Source: Bombyx mori
Lineage: Eukaryota; Arthropoda; Insecta; Lepidoptera; Bombycidae
Reading direction: 5' to 3'
Assembly (NCBI RefSeq): GCF_030269925.1
Contig: NC_085127.1
Coordinates: 7,261,501 to 7,325,500 of the forward strand
Length of the DNA stretch: 64,000 nucleotides
Shown here one piece after another: positions 33,359 to 44,824 of this stretch. The notes beneath the pieces were generated by a model. The model was not told the origin of the DNA. It ran no database searches and saw nothing but the letters and a program-made list of their open reading frames with translations. A program made the translations under genes and the position numbers. How positions within the stretch are numbered: the stretch's first letter is position 1; each line of letters starts with the position of its first letter.

Positions 33359-33730
33359 ATGAAAATTTACCTCTCTAACAACAGAATGGCTGTGAAAGTA
33401 TTGTGTCAGTTTACTCATTCGAAAAACACAAGTAGCTTATTTGAGCATTTTCGTGGCAGGCTAAAATTAATTTTTTTTTCACTCCATACAAAGTTTGTCG
33501 GGATCGAAAGTGGAATAGGGCGTCACCGTTCAAGAGAAAACTATAAAAAATCTATTTTCATCACGTACCTAAAACGGTTCGGTGCCGAGCGAAAGAAATT
33601 ATTTTCCGTAAAAAGTCTCTCTCCCGTAGATAACAAAGTTGTAACTTACGAGTCTCCAAAAATGAACCTTATAACTCGATTCGCAAAGAACTTTATCGAA
33701 AAATGCAGTAAATTTCCACATCGAATGTGA
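33359..33730 (+). CDS. Doubtful 123-codon ORF
   Basis: An ATG-initiated frame starts 2 bp after the Bm1 end. Residues are rich in Lys, Phe and Ser, as expected from AT-rich random sequence, with one denser basic stretch (GRHRSRENYKKS near residues 55-66). I recognise no domain, signal peptide or splice context. It is the longest non-transposon frame from ATG in the window, which is the only reason to list it. Confidence 0.12.
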   Translation: MKIYLSNNRMAVKVLCQFTHSKNTSSLFEHFRGRLKLIFFSLHTKFVGIESGIGRHRSRENYKKSIFITYLKRFGAERKKLFSVKSLSPVDNKVVTYESPKMNLITRFAKNFIEKCSKFPHRM

Positions 33731-34106
33731 ATTTGGACAGGAGAATATACATCTAATCTCTACGAGGCTAAGGGTTGTTTTCATCTACTAAGCTCTCATT
33801 TAGGGTAGGCGCCACCGTTCGTCACGTTTAAATATGATTTATGCAAGTAATTTAGTTAAGTACATATAGACATTACGGGTTCTCGGTGTCGTAGATAAAT
33901 TAAAATGTTCAGGCGTCCTTTGATGCCTTTGTCGTGTCTTACGTAACCGCAGTGATATATGATTACGTTGAAAGTTTTATCGAAATAATAAATGATTACG
34001 ATATGAAATATTATTTACGCTTTCAATTTCAATTGCACTATGTTCAACTTGCATGAAGAAAATTCAGAGTCGTATAAATTCAAAAGTCGCAAAGCTATTA
34101 CTATAA

Positions 34107-34222
34107 AAACGGAGACTTAGAATTCATATCTCAAGGTGGGTGGCCCGGCCCTATTTACGCTGTAGATGTCTATCATATGGGCCATGTGAGCAATAAGTTT
34201 ATCCACCAATCTAAACAATTTT
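34107..34222 (+). mobile_element. Decayed Bm1 3' body
   Basis: GAGACTTAGAATTCATATCTC, AAGGTGGGTGGC and CATGTGAGCAATAAG, then CCACCAATCTAAACAATT, follow the Bm1 3' half with insertions. It abuts the MITE-like copy at 34222. Confidence 0.6.
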
Positions 34223-34471
34223 TAAGCTATTTCATAGCTTTTTTTAGCGGGCTTTGAGCGCGGCGACCGAATCAAGAAATCCCGTAACGAAAATAAAACC
34301 TACCAACCCCCACTTCGCCTATCATATAGCTCGCGTTCAACACATTCACAGGGGACAGTTAATGTTTTGCTTTTGTTAATGTTTAAAAATATAGCGTGGT
34401 CTTATTTTATAATTGTTTTAATAATAAATTATTATTCTCTAATTATAATTGCATAAGTTAAGCCACACGTG
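34222..34471 (-). mobile_element. MITE-like repeat, family A, internally deleted
   Basis: Reverse copy. The left end AAGCTATTTCATAGC and the right end CCACACGTG are kept. Segments are missing in the centre (between ACACATTCAC and AGGGGACAGTT) and next to the right end, where GCATAAGTT joins AAGCCACACGTG. Confidence 0.65.
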
Positions 34472-35174
34472 TTTTGTTTTTAAATGATTTTGTTGGGATA
34501 GACCTGATATGCTTTTAATAAATTAGTTGTACGTTGGAGTATAAAATGTTGATTGTAGCTCTTTGTCTATTACCAATTAATATTATTATTATTAACAATT
34601 TAATCGAGAGACCCTTATGGGACATACATACAATCACTTTTGTGGTATCGTTGACTCAATGCTTACGAAGAAGTTTCGAGCTGAATATTGGTTTATATAT
34701 ATGTAATTGTCCATCTGTGGTGTCCTAGCATAGCATCAGCTCATCTCTTCCCGTGGATGTTATAAAAGACGATTAAGGGATTCAGTGGAAACCGGGGCTC
34801 TCTGAGTATTACGCTAGTGTCTTCCATCTCATAACCGATTTTTACTACTGGTATGAGAGTCCCGCACGGGTAGGTACCACCAGGTTTTAGCGTAGGAAAC
34901 CCATGACATAATGTTCTTGATTACTCATGTCTCATGTCTCAAAACAGCAATTCCAGTGCTTATAGGTTCAAGTAGTCAAAAAGCACCAGAAATTGCGGCC
35001 ACTTATCCGGCCGTCCATGTAAAAATGTATTTATGTTTATTTAAGCATGTATAATATCTCGTTCGTATTTACTTACATATTTACTATGGGCGAGTCTTCT
35101 GTGTTTATTTACATAAGTCGCGGTCAAGGTTGCATGAAAATCGTACAAATTTACAAGAAATGAGCGAGTTCTTA
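34472..35174. other. Unassigned DNA with a Bm1 scrap
   Basis: GTCCCGCACGGGTAGGTACC at 34859-34878 matches the 5' Bm1 body. Nothing else is recognised. Confidence 0.35.
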
Positions 35175-35422
35175 TCTCTATATATAAAAATGAATTGCTG
35201 TTCGTTAGTCTCGCTAAAACTCGAGAACGGCTGGACCGATTTGGCTAATTTTGGTCTTGAATTATTCGTGGAAGTCCAGAGAAGGTTTAAAAGGTCAGGA
35301 AATATAAAAAAAGCTCGGAATTATATAAAAACAAACAATTTTGTTTTTTTTTATATATGTGTCCCCTTGATGTGTCTTTTATTTATCGATTGAAGCACTA
35401 CGAAGTCTGCCGGGTCAGCTAG
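35175..35422 (+). mobile_element. Lep1-like Helitron, full length
   Basis: The ends TCTCTATATATAAAAATG and CTGCCGGGTCAGCTAG, flanked by A and T, are intact. Internal sequence closely follows the copy at 18917. Confidence 0.87.
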
Positions 35423-35477
35423 TAAGTAATATTTTTTTAGTTATTGAAGTATCTAAGTTTATTTATATACATAATCA

Positions 35478-35735
35478 TGATCAGCTCACAGTAGTCCACA
35501 GCTCCGCTGCTGGACATACGCTTCTTCCAATCCACACCACTGAGCCCCATCTTCGACTATCGTCATCCACTTCTTGCCAGCCACCGTTCGGAGGTCATCG
35601 CACCACCAAGCCAGGGGGCGTCCCACGTTACGTTTTTCACTGCGCGGTCTCCACGCGAGGACCCGTCTGCTCCAGCGATCGTCAGTTCTACGGCATATAT
35701 GGATTAAAGCGGTTACCATATATTCATATACACTT
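35478..35735 (-). mobile_element. RTE-type LINE C-terminus and 3' end, reverse
   Basis: The minus-strand frame at 35486-35719 reads RTDDRWSRRVLAWRPRSEKR, VGRPLAWWCDDLRTVAG, KKWMTIVEDGAQW and LEEAYVQQRS then stop. This is the C-terminal end typical of RTE-clade LINEs in moths. The RT domain is missing. Confidence 0.75.
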
Positions 35736-35952
35736 GTGGCGTATTAAAAGTGATTTGAGAATAATGTTAGACATGTATGGCGCTGTCTCTCAAAAAGGCA
35801 CAGTTAGTGTTGCCGATGTCAATGAATGATGATTTAAAAAGTTTTTATTGAGTACTAGTTTTATTGATTGAATTCTAAAATATTTGAATGCAAAGAATAG
35901 ATCCCTGTAGATGTATGCAATTAAGAAGTTATACTTCTTTGACGTGGTTTAA

Positions 35953-36174
35953 TTAATTTACAAATTCAACATTCACAAAATGTATTGCCAATTCCGCAAT
36001 TAGATATTCATTTCGCGTACCCAAATAGTATTCGCGAACGACTTGGAATGTAGGAATAACGCTCTGATAAAATCGTACATATTTTCCTATGCGTCCGTCC
36101 ATATTATCGCGTGGCGCTATCGCTACCGAAAATTCCGCTAGAAGTTTCCACATTACGCCATACAAATGACTCAT
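35953..36174 (-). CDS. Candidate small ORF, unrecognised
   Basis: A 73-codon frame from ATG at 36174 to TAA at 35953 has balanced, protein-like composition (for example GVMWKLLAEFSVAIAPRDNM near residues 6-25 and VVREYYLGTRNEYLIAELAI near 45-64). The DNA before the ATG is relatively GC-rich (CACGTGGGCACTTCAGAG). It shows no signal peptide, membrane segment or family motif I know. It could be an exon or short gene on the minus strand, a fragment of a domesticated or viral-type ORF, or chance. No neighbour supports a function. Confidence 0.27.
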   Translation of the reverse strand: MSHLYGVMWKLLAEFSVAIAPRDNMDGRIGKYVRFYQSVIPTFQVVREYYLGTRNEYLIAELAIHFVNVEFVN

Positions 36175-36598
36175 CTTGCCGGCTGGAAAACTCTGAAGTG
36201 CCCACGTGACGACAACGTGACGTCTACAACCCAGCTACACGAGGCATTAAAAGGTGGTAAGCGACTGTATTATGATCTATTATTATAATGCTTGCGTATG
36301 ATTACGTAAAACATGTTTACGTATAATAAGTTAATACAAACAAAAAACTAAGAATAATAGTACTGGCTTAAATGATACACAATATCACATCATAGTAAGA
36401 AATAATTGTAAATAGCGTATTGATTAATTCGGTATCTGAAGACGGCTCTCACATAATATATTATAATACAAGTTTTAGTATTCAAACTATTTATTATTTA
36501 TAGATTACCTGCTTCGTCGATTCATTAGTCACAATTTACGGTATTTAAGATGGTTTGGAAATAATTTACCTCATGATTAAATGATTGATGAAATAATA
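36175..36598. other. Unassigned DNA
   Basis: No repeat or motif is recognised. Confidence 0.3.
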
Positions 36599-36866
36599 AC
36601 GGCCGTCTGGTGTAGTGGTAAGTGACATGGTCACTTCACAAGGGGGTCGCGGGTTCGAATCCCGCCAAGGGAAGATATTTGTATGATAAATATAAATGTC
36701 TTTTCCAGGGTTATGGATGTATATTAAATATTAAATATATGTATGTGTATAATAAAAAATCTTACATTTATATCCGTTATCTGGTACCTGTAACACAAGT
36801 TCTTTACGAACTTATCACGGGACCAGCTAACGTGACGTGATTGTTAGTAAATATTTATTTATTATT
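36599..36866 (+). mobile_element. tRNA-derived SINE
   Basis: The head has an A-box-like TGGTGTAGTGGTAAGTG and a B-box GGGTTCGAATCCCGC about 35 bp apart, the internal Pol III promoter layout. The body (GAAGATATTTGTATGATAAA, CTGGTACCTGTAACACAAG) and an AT-rich TTATTTATT end follow. It resembles a SINE family widespread in Lepidoptera. It is not a tRNA gene, because no acceptor-stem pairing closes after the B box. Confidence 0.75.
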
Positions 36867-38936
36867 TATATTATATATTATATTAATTGCGTTTAGTTAT
36901 GAATCCTTTCTGCTTAACTGGGTCTGGTGGGTGGATGCAGGAGGTCGAGGGTAGGGGTGGGAGCGTTTGCCATAAACTGTCGGAGCACTCCCACTGGAGG
37001 CCTCACTCCTCAGATACCACCATGTACATCTTTCATCGGATCGGAATCATAATCCTCTGAGACAATCCGACGAGACTGCCGGCTAGTTATTTTTAAGCAA
37101 ACTTTATAAGTTTGATCATGGAGATGCTATTATAACAAAACATAAAAGCAATTTATCTATTTATTAAATTTATTCTGATTCTTAAACTGTTTATTTATAA
37201 ATATGTTACTAAATTTTTCTTTTTTAGAAACTAAAGATTTGATATGAATTTTTATTTGTATACATTTTAATTTCTATGAGAAAAACAAATGTAGTAAGCT
37301 CATTAGCTCTCAATTGATTTATTATTTCATCGAAACCATATATCACACCGATTTTCGTTCCCATATCTCAAATGAAGCAATTACAGTTTCTCATATGATT
37401 TATAATGACCATTTTCTCACCAATATTGCACTTAATTTACAGATATTCTGCCTTATTTATTTCCTTCAACTTCCTCAAGGGTCATAATGATTTATGGGCG
37501 GTGTATAGGACGATTAACTTGCAGTTTTTCGGATGCCCCACGCAGTGCAAGTGCAAAGCACACACCTAACATATTGAGGGATCACACGCGATCGTAATTT
37601 GTTATCGTGGATTAAGTGGTCAAGATCCTTGTACCGGTTTTCGTTCGTAATAGAATCCTATATTATTACTTTATGGACGTATAGTTTACTTTGAATGTTT
37701 GAGAGAAAAAACTAACTCTGCGAGCCGGAATACGTTTGCTTTGTGTTAGAATTAGACAGGATTGCGGTATCGGTCTTTTGAGCACTTTTCTCAGCACAAG
37801 GGCCCTGATAAGTTTGCTCAAAATTAATTTACAGCAACAAAAAATAGTAATTATTAAATTTAAAGTTGTTAAAGTCGAATTTTCTTTTTTTATTTGTTTC
37901 AGTCGTCCACTGCACTCGTTTTTCAATTAACAATATACGGATTTCACGCGTCGCTAGCTCGTAATCCTGAGCTGGGTAATGGAGCACAAAGAACCCTTCG
38001 CTTCAAATCTCTACTGGTTTTGTTGTTTTGATATGTTTTACTTTAACGTACTAATATTTACGCGAAGATTTTATAAAAAAAGAAATACCAGCCACGAAGA
38101 TTGCTAAGTGCGACGGAACAGAATTTTGATAGTGTGATTCGCTAATGCATTGATTGAATGCGAGACATTGATTCGATAGGTCCTTTTTTACGTGTCTAGT
38201 CGTTGGTAACCTAAGGGGTTATTCCAACTATGCGCGGATTGGTGGTTTCCTTCAATAAACGTTTTCAATTTTACCAGTTCAATGCGAAAATATTCGCCTT
38301 GGCAGACATTTTGGTTGTGATCACTGCCTGATTGGTAATTTGTATGCAACGTTCGTATTCTAGGAACTGCCGGGAGGTATTTTTAAAAACGGAACAATGG
38401 AAAACGGTGCATTTTGAAATCCGGCCGCTTAAAAACGTGGTAGACTGGCCGGTTTCACGAAAAAAAAAAACTATAGTTTTATATTTGATTTTTTACGATG
38501 TTTTCTTATTTACGAGCAAACTAAAAACCTATCAGTTGTACTGTATTTCAGTTTCACTAATCTTCTAAATTACAATCCTAAAGTCTGTTAGCATTGTGAA
38601 ATTTAATTTCTAAATAAAGTCACGTAATTTAATTCTTAAAAGCACGTAGCGTGACATACACATACCGCGCTCATTACTCTAATGACTCTTCTTAGTGCTT
38701 GACTCGGGAGTAAAATTTTCAGTTGGAAAACACGCGAGCTCTCGTGCTGCCAGATGGATACAGATTGATCCGTTTCAAGTGCTTAGGGTGATTGAGATGA
38801 AAGGTCCGCTTCCAAATGAGTGGCCTTAAATTTTCTTTCTAAATCATGCGGAAATAAAGAGGTATTACAGAAGTGGCTTGTGCGTGTGCTTGTTACCTTC
38901 TTCGTTTAAAATTTATGTGCATACATCTATATTTTT
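36867..38936. other. Unassigned DNA
   Basis: A GC-rich island at 36915-37080 has no recognised coding pattern. Open frames at 37666-37930 and 38332-38568 show no motif. Nothing else is recognised. Confidence 0.3.
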
Positions 38937-38964
38937 TTATTGATCACGATGAGGTATTGGAAAT

Positions 38965-39276
38965 ATGTGGCTTAGGTTTTTATTATCACCTATGTCAGAT
39001 GATAATACGCCTCCTCTGGAGATATGTTTTGTAACTCTTGGGTACCAGAAGGACACTCTAAAATCTAATTTGGAAGGCGGTTTTGAAAACCTACCACCGT
39101 GGCAAAATTCATTTTGGAGGTGTAGCAAAGATGACAATTTGAAATGCGCTGTGATTGAACACAGTGATATCGGTTTCGTAGCGAGGATGAGCACAGCGCG
39201 ATCTGTAAGCTGTGTAGTATCGACCGAGAGTAACAGCACCCTATTTTTTCTTCTGGTTGTCGTAAAATTTGATTAA
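38965..39276 (+). CDS. Doubtful 103-codon ORF
   Basis: An open frame from ATG at 38965 contains LEICFVTLGYQKDTLKSNLE and a hydrophobic end (LFFLLVVVKF). The opposite strand is also open for 100 codons (38937-39239), which weakens the case. I recognise no domain. It may be part of an unknown repeat. Confidence 0.12.
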   Translation: MWLRFLLSPMSDDNTPPLEICFVTLGYQKDTLKSNLEGGFENLPPWQNSFWRCSKDDNLKCAVIEHSDIGFVARMSTARSVSCVVSTESNSTLFFLLVVVKFD

Positions 39277-39366
39277 AGATTTTCCCAAAAAATCGGTAAC
39301 TCTAGTATACTCTGACTATTATAACAATACAGTATTGCGGGCACTAGCCTACTCGCGCGAATAGGT

Positions 39367-39603
39367 TTTTTTATTGCTTAGATAGGTTGACGAGCTCACA
39401 GCCCACCTGGTGTTAAGTGGTTACTGGAGCCCATAGACATTTACAACGTAAAGGTGGGTATCTTCAAATATACGTTCTAAGGTCTCAGTATACATTAGTT
39501 ACAACGGCTGCCCCACCCTTCAAACCGAAACGCATTACTGCTTCACGGCAGAAATAGGTTGGGCGGTGGTACCTACCCGTGCGGACTCACAAGAGGTCCT
39601 ACC
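39367..39603 (-). mobile_element. Bm1 SINE, 5' end joined to a tail scrap
   Basis: Reverse copy from TTTTTTATTGCTTAGATAGG to GAGGTCCTACCA. It is followed directly by TTACACCAGGTGGGCAATGA at 39606-39625, a plus-oriented piece of the Bm1 tail region. Confidence 0.85.
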
Positions 39604-39625
39604 AATTTACACCAGGTGGGCAATG

Positions 39626-41005
39626 AGCTCGTTCGTCTATTCACCCAGTAATAATGACAATAATAGTATTATACTAATAATAATTAACAATAATATAACT
39701 CTCTTCTTAAAAAATAAACTTAACAAATTGATTTTAAACTTTATTATACAAACAATAGTTCGTTAGTATAAAATTTAATAAATTGTCAATTGTTACTGTT
39801 TTATTTTGCATTGTTTCATAGTAAAAAAACGTTTAGTGCATAAAAGATTTTCCTTAACGTCAAGTCAACAATGTGTGTCAACTAAGAATTGAAACTAATG
39901 AAAATGCGATATTCTTATTTAAAACTTTGGTAGTATTTGTATGTTCATGGAATTTGTAAATTTTTCATTGAATATTCAGTTAATAATCGCAACAGTTAAT
40001 TATAGAAGTAAGGAAAGCATAGATTATTATTTATAATAATTAAAACTACATTTAGGTACAATCAAATTTGCCTATCATTATTTTTATTTTATAATTTTCA
40101 AAGTTTCGAATCCTTTAAAGTTTTCATGGTCAAAAGCTGCAAAATAAGTTAGACTATCAGTTTCAGATTAGTTTTAGCACACGATATGAGGTCGTATGCT
40201 CGTCTACTTATAAGGGCAATAAAAATAAAAATGGTGGAAACACACATGATTCCAATTAGACCACAATACATAAATTTCTCGTTCTCTAAAAAATTCTAAT
40301 AAAAATATTACGTACTCTGGCATCAAGATCATAATGCCATCCAAATCCTGGAACCAGACGTGCAGGGATGGTAGTATGAGAGATGTGATCAGTAGCAAGA
40401 TCATCACGATCTTCCTTCCTCGTTTCATCGTTAACGCATAAGCAACCAGTCCAATAAAGAAAAGCTGTGTGTCTGATGCTACGTGTCTGGTTGGTATATA
40501 TAATTACTTATTAAACAATCAACAATCTAAATCATCAATAAAAATTAGCACACGATAAGTTAAAATAAAAAATAGAAAATGTATGCGGCAATTAATTTAT
40601 GTAATATCTATATCTTAGACAAATCTAATGTATACATATTTAAAAGATATTGTTAACAAAACTGTACATATATTATTAACTTTTCTTAATAATATATAAA
40701 TAAATTAAAATATATCATGACTCAGTTACACCTCAAGGACGAGTTACTTCAGATTAAACGTATTTTATTATCATTACTGTCTTTTTTTATTTCGAAGCCG
40801 GATCTTTGTTTTCCTTGACCCATAAAATGTATTCAGTTGACTTAATTTTACGTTTAGCATTTGCATAATGTAATCAAGACGCAATTCTTTCGTTGCGATT
40901 AAACGTTTGAAGACGTTTTATGATCATATCTTGAAAATTATTGTCTCGGACTATTCGACACCGAGATCCGACCAACGTGAATGCCCCCGAATACCTTGAG
41001 GTACA
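39626..41005. other. Unassigned AT-rich DNA
   Basis: A decayed LINE tail (GGTCGTATGCTCGTCTACTT near 40191) is visible. Nothing else is recognised. Confidence 0.35.
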
Positions 41006-41013
41006 ATATAGAC

Positions 41014-41721
41014 CAGGGGACGAAACACTCTGCGATCTACCAGTAAACTTTTCTTGAAATTTAATGAAACAATGTATTTCAGTATACAAATAAGTAGCAT
41101 ATTTTCTTTTATTAAAAATATTAAAATAAACCTGAAATTATATAATAAAAAAATGTAAGCCGTCACGGGACGCCTGGCAGATGTGAAACATCGACATTAT
41201 TTTGTAAAAGTAATATGCAGAAAAGAACAGATTGTGATAGGAACTTAATATGTCATAATGATAAAATAAAATATTACGAAAAAATAATTTGTTTTCAAGT
41301 AAAACACAGGTTGTGTACTGTAGTAAACAATACTGTATACACTACGGAGTATACACTATAGGTTTCCGAGCTCATTGTAGCGAGAGAGATGGCTTAGCGC
41401 CGGATCGAGTGGGAGAGAATCGCACAGTCGATTGCGCATGGCGACGCGTCGCCACGGCATGAGTCGCCACGCCAGAAATCGGTTTTACGTGCGGCTATAG
41501 ATGTTTCACATCAAAAAGAACTATTGTGTAGAAGAGAAGATAAATAATGTGACGTCATGGTCATTAACAAATGATACAAGATGAAGATGATGCGTGCAGC
41601 AATTGGTGATTACGTTGCGCAGTCTGTGCTATGTATTTATATTTTTTTGTCTTGCCACGATCGACTGAACTAATAGCCACGATCGACCGGTCGATTGCGA
41701 TCTACCGTTTGACCACCCCTG
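41014..41721. mobile_element. Non-autonomous hAT-type element
   Basis: The 708-bp element begins CAGGGGACGAAAC and ends GTTTGACCACCCCTG (complement CAGGGGTGGTCAAAC). It is flanked by a perfect 8-bp direct repeat, ATATAGAC, at 41006-41013 and 41722-41729. Eight-base duplications with CAGGGG ends are characteristic of hAT elements. There is no transposase frame. An internal inverted pair, GATGTGAAACATC near 41180 and GATGTTTCACATC near 41498, could fold. Confidence 0.85.
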
Positions 41722-41880
41722 ATATAGACTATGAACGATCCCGAGTGTATAGTATAACAGTTGTTCAATCCTCCGAATCGGAATGCAGAGCTACGTCGCA
41801 GTAGAATTTGACGGGATTGTGATACCTCGTACTTGGACGATGGTATTTATGCGATTTTAGTTTTATCATACGATATTATG

Positions 41881-41956
41881 TTGTCATTGTCTACGGGCTT
41901 CAGTAGCTACTTAATACCAGGTGGGCCGAGAGTTCGTCCGTCAAAGCAATAAATAA
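41881..41956 (+). repeat. Bm1 3' tail fragment
   Basis: TACGGGCTTCAGTAGCTACT to GTCAAAGCAATAAATAAAAA matches the last part of the Bm1 body. Confidence 0.65.
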
Positions 41957-43502
41957 AAACATCGGAACTCAATATCACTAGAAAACTTTGGAAATCCGTA
42001 AATGGAAATGGAAATTAAGACATCTTTCACGGTTTAATCTCACGTACATTTTTTTTTATTGCTTATATGATAATAGTACATTATTTAAATTATAATATTT
42101 ACGATATTTTCAAAACTTTATAGTTTTAGTATTTAGTATTTATAACAAAAACTGTAAAAATAGTTTTAATTAGATCTACGACTCGGTAAGGCTCGAAGCT
42201 ACAACTCGAAGTTAGGTACAATATGTTAATGGCAAAACTAGCAGTGGCATTTTAGAGATGTATTAAACGCAAAGATCACGAGATTTAAGTTCGAGATTTA
42301 AGTTCAATCGTTAATGGCACAATGTGGTATGTAGTATGTAGTTTTATAAAATACGTTATTGACCTCAGAAACACTTACATATATGAATTTACTTTTTGAC
42401 GAAGCATGTTGCTGATAACTCTATTTCTGTAATCTGACGAAGCCTGTTGCTTATAATAACATGTACTTTTAGGTTACTAAAATAATATTTTGTGTATTAA
42501 TAATCAATAATATTCATAATTATGAATTTGTGTCAAAAAAATAGTTTTTTTGATACTATACGGAACTAAACTGTTGGTATAATTTAAAATGTTATACCTA
42601 TTAGAGAAACCAACATTTCGTTAATTCTACTTTGACCATAATGACATATTTATTTACTAAATGTTTCATTCTAAGCTTGTTTTGTAACAAACGTGACTTC
42701 AGCTTTGCAGTAAGAAACCATAGAATGCCACATATGTGTGTTTGTGGGCTATTTAAAAATATAACCCTTTAGCAATGAAAAGATTTTCTAAGACTAATTT
42801 AATTAAAATGCTTGTTGAACTCTATAATATACCTATATATTGAAGATATTATTTTACAAAACGTACCAAAAATATAAGCTAATTGAAAGAACTGTCATCG
42901 TCTAGCGCAGTATTTTTAGTTATCCTGGACTTTAAAACTACTTCTATTACCATTTTTATCCATCACAAGAAATCAATGTAAAAAACAGCCTCCGACTAAC
43001 GCGCATCGCGAAAATTTATTGTCTTGCTTCCCCTAAAAACCATACGATAACTCCTTAACAGACCCTACATATTTTGATATTGCATGCATAGACAAAAACA
43101 AAGCGAAAAACTCGCATTTCTATCAACTCTGAATCATAAATCTTGTTGATCCGAGCAAGAGATCAACTGCAGATGATGAATGTATATTTTTTACGAAATT
43201 TATCGCGGCTTAACGTTGGGATACGAATGCGTCGCGTTTCATATGCTCGGTTCTCTTGTATGGAAATGAAAACTCGACACCTCAGACCCGTGATATGATA
43301 TTTCAATATTATATTCACGTGAGATGTTTCAATATAAGTATAAAGAGAGACATTGAGAAAGATTGTTTCGTATAATTACGGTGAGTTTTGAGCGGGAATT
43401 GGATTAGTTTCGCTTTTTTTTAAATAGTTTTAAGTATTTAAGTTTTTTTAATAATTAATGTTGTATTGTTGTAGATATTGGTATACGGCTTTTTTAAACA
43501 GC
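41957..43502. other. Unassigned AT-rich DNA
   Basis: A Bm1 tail scrap (TTTTTTTTATTGCTTATATG) lies at 42051-42070. Near 42398-42456, GACGAAGCATGTTGCTGATAA recurs as GACGAAGCCTGTTGCTTATAA. No gene is recognised. Confidence 0.35.
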
Positions 43503-43513
43503 AATGTGATGGT

Positions 43514-43713
43514 TGGGGTAAACGCATTCTTGAGTGGAGACCGCGAACTGGAAAACGCAGTGCAGGACGCCCTCAGCCTCGGTGGAGTGATGATCTGAGC
43601 AGGGTGGCTGGCAGGAACTGGATGAGAGAAGCCGAGGATCGTGCTCAGTGATGAACAATTGGAGAGGCCTATGTCCAGCAGCGGACTGCTATAGGCTGAT
43701 GATGATGATGATG
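43514..43713 (+). mobile_element. RTE-type LINE tail, target-site bounded
   Basis: A 200-bp insert lies between direct repeats AATGTGATGGT at 43503-43513 and 43714-43724. It reads GKRILEWRPRTGKR-type residues, SDDLSRVAGRNWMREAEDRA, then GAGGCCTATGTCCAGCAGCG and a GAT microsatellite tail at 43696-43713. The 5' end is heavily truncated. Confidence 0.85.
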
Positions 43714-43796
43714 AATGTGATGGTATAAAATGCGGTTCTTACAATATCAAAATACATGATGGCTCTCCGGCAGAATTAGGCGGCATTGTGATACCG

Positions 43797-44005
43797 ATCT
43801 GGAGAGACTTATAGTGACGGGTAAAGTGGAGGGAAGACGATCCAGAGGTCGGGGCCGAAAAATATGAAGTGACCAAGTGTCCGAGTATTTGGACAAGAGA
43901 CTGAGCCACGCACTTCACTGTGCCACTGACCGACATAAGTGGCTAAAAATTACAAAAAAAGGTCACAGACGGGCGCATCACGATGCTCAGCAATGAGCGA
44001 TGTAG
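43797..44005 (+). mobile_element. RTE-type LINE C-terminus fragment
   Basis: The plus strand encodes LERLIVTGKVEGRRSRGRG, a stop, then HALHCATDRHKWL, followed by CACGATGCTCAGCAATGAGC. The order is that of the RTE copies at 55144 and 59908. It runs directly into the head of the Bm1 copy at 44006. Confidence 0.65.
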
Positions 44006-44450
44006 TCGTCGTGGCCTAACGGATAAGACGTCCGGTGCATTCGTGTTGAAGCGATGCACCGGTGTTCGAATCCTGCAGGCGGGTATCAATTTTTCTAATG
44101 AAATACGTACTCAACAAATGTTTACGATTTACTTCCACGGTGAAGGAATAACATCGTGTAATAAAAATGAAACCCGCAAAATTGTAATTTGCGTAATTAC
44201 TGGTGGTAGGACCTCTTGTGAGTCCGCGCGGGTGGGTACCACCACCCTGCCTATTTCTGCCGTGAAGCAGTAATACGTTTCGGTTTGAAGGGTGGGGCAG
44301 CCGTTGTAACTATACTTGAGACCTTAGAACTTGTATCTCAAGGTGGGTGGCGTATTTACGTGGTGGATGTCTATGGGCTCCAGTAACCACTTAACACCAG
44401 GTGGGCTGTGATCTGTGAGCTCGTCCACCCATTTAAGCAATAAAAAAAAT
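44006..44450 (+). mobile_element. Full-length Bm1 SINE
   Basis: The complete structure is present: head with GTCGTCGTGGCCTAACGG (A-box region) and GGTGTTCGAATCC (B box), central segment ATGAAATACGTACTCAACAA, 3' body from ACTGGTGGTAGGACC and tail CATTTAAGCAATAAAAAAAA. The only odd feature is a small duplication, CTGTGATCTGTGAGCTC, near 44406-44420. It defines the family layout for the other copies. Confidence 0.95.
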
Positions 44451-44577
44451 AAAAAAGTTTGCATCCCTAATTGAATGTGGACAATACATTGATTTATGTC
44501 AGTGCCTAACTAGGCACCGGTGGCTGGTATTATTATGACGATTAATTTTTGTTGTTTTCCTTTTGAAGTTTTTATTA

Positions 44578-44700
44578 TTATTTTTTTTATTGCCCTTGTA
44601 GGCAGACGAGCATACAGCCCACCTGATGGTGAGTGGTTACCGTCGCCCATGGACTTCAGCAATACTAGGGGTAGAGCCAAGCCGCTGCCTACCGAAGTTA
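44578..44700 (-). repeat. LINE 3' UTR tail, reverse
   Basis: TTTTTTTTATTGCCCTTGTAG, GCAGACGAGCATACAGCCCA and CCATGGACTTCAGCAATACT match the tail of the LINE at 24284. The copy stops at GCCGCTGCCTACCG. Confidence 0.75.
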
Positions 44701-44824
44701 TTGTCAAATAAAACAAGATTGATAAGATAACACCCCTCGATATGTATGTTGTGGTCAGAACATTCGAGTTTCTAAACAAAATGACAAAATAACAATGATT
44801 TTTGATTATAAATAATTTGAAAAT

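Noticed and set aside
36599..36680. tRNA-like sequence with A and B boxes
   Set aside because: There is no closing acceptor stem, and a SINE body and AT-rich tail follow, so it is a tRNA-derived SINE and not a tRNA gene.
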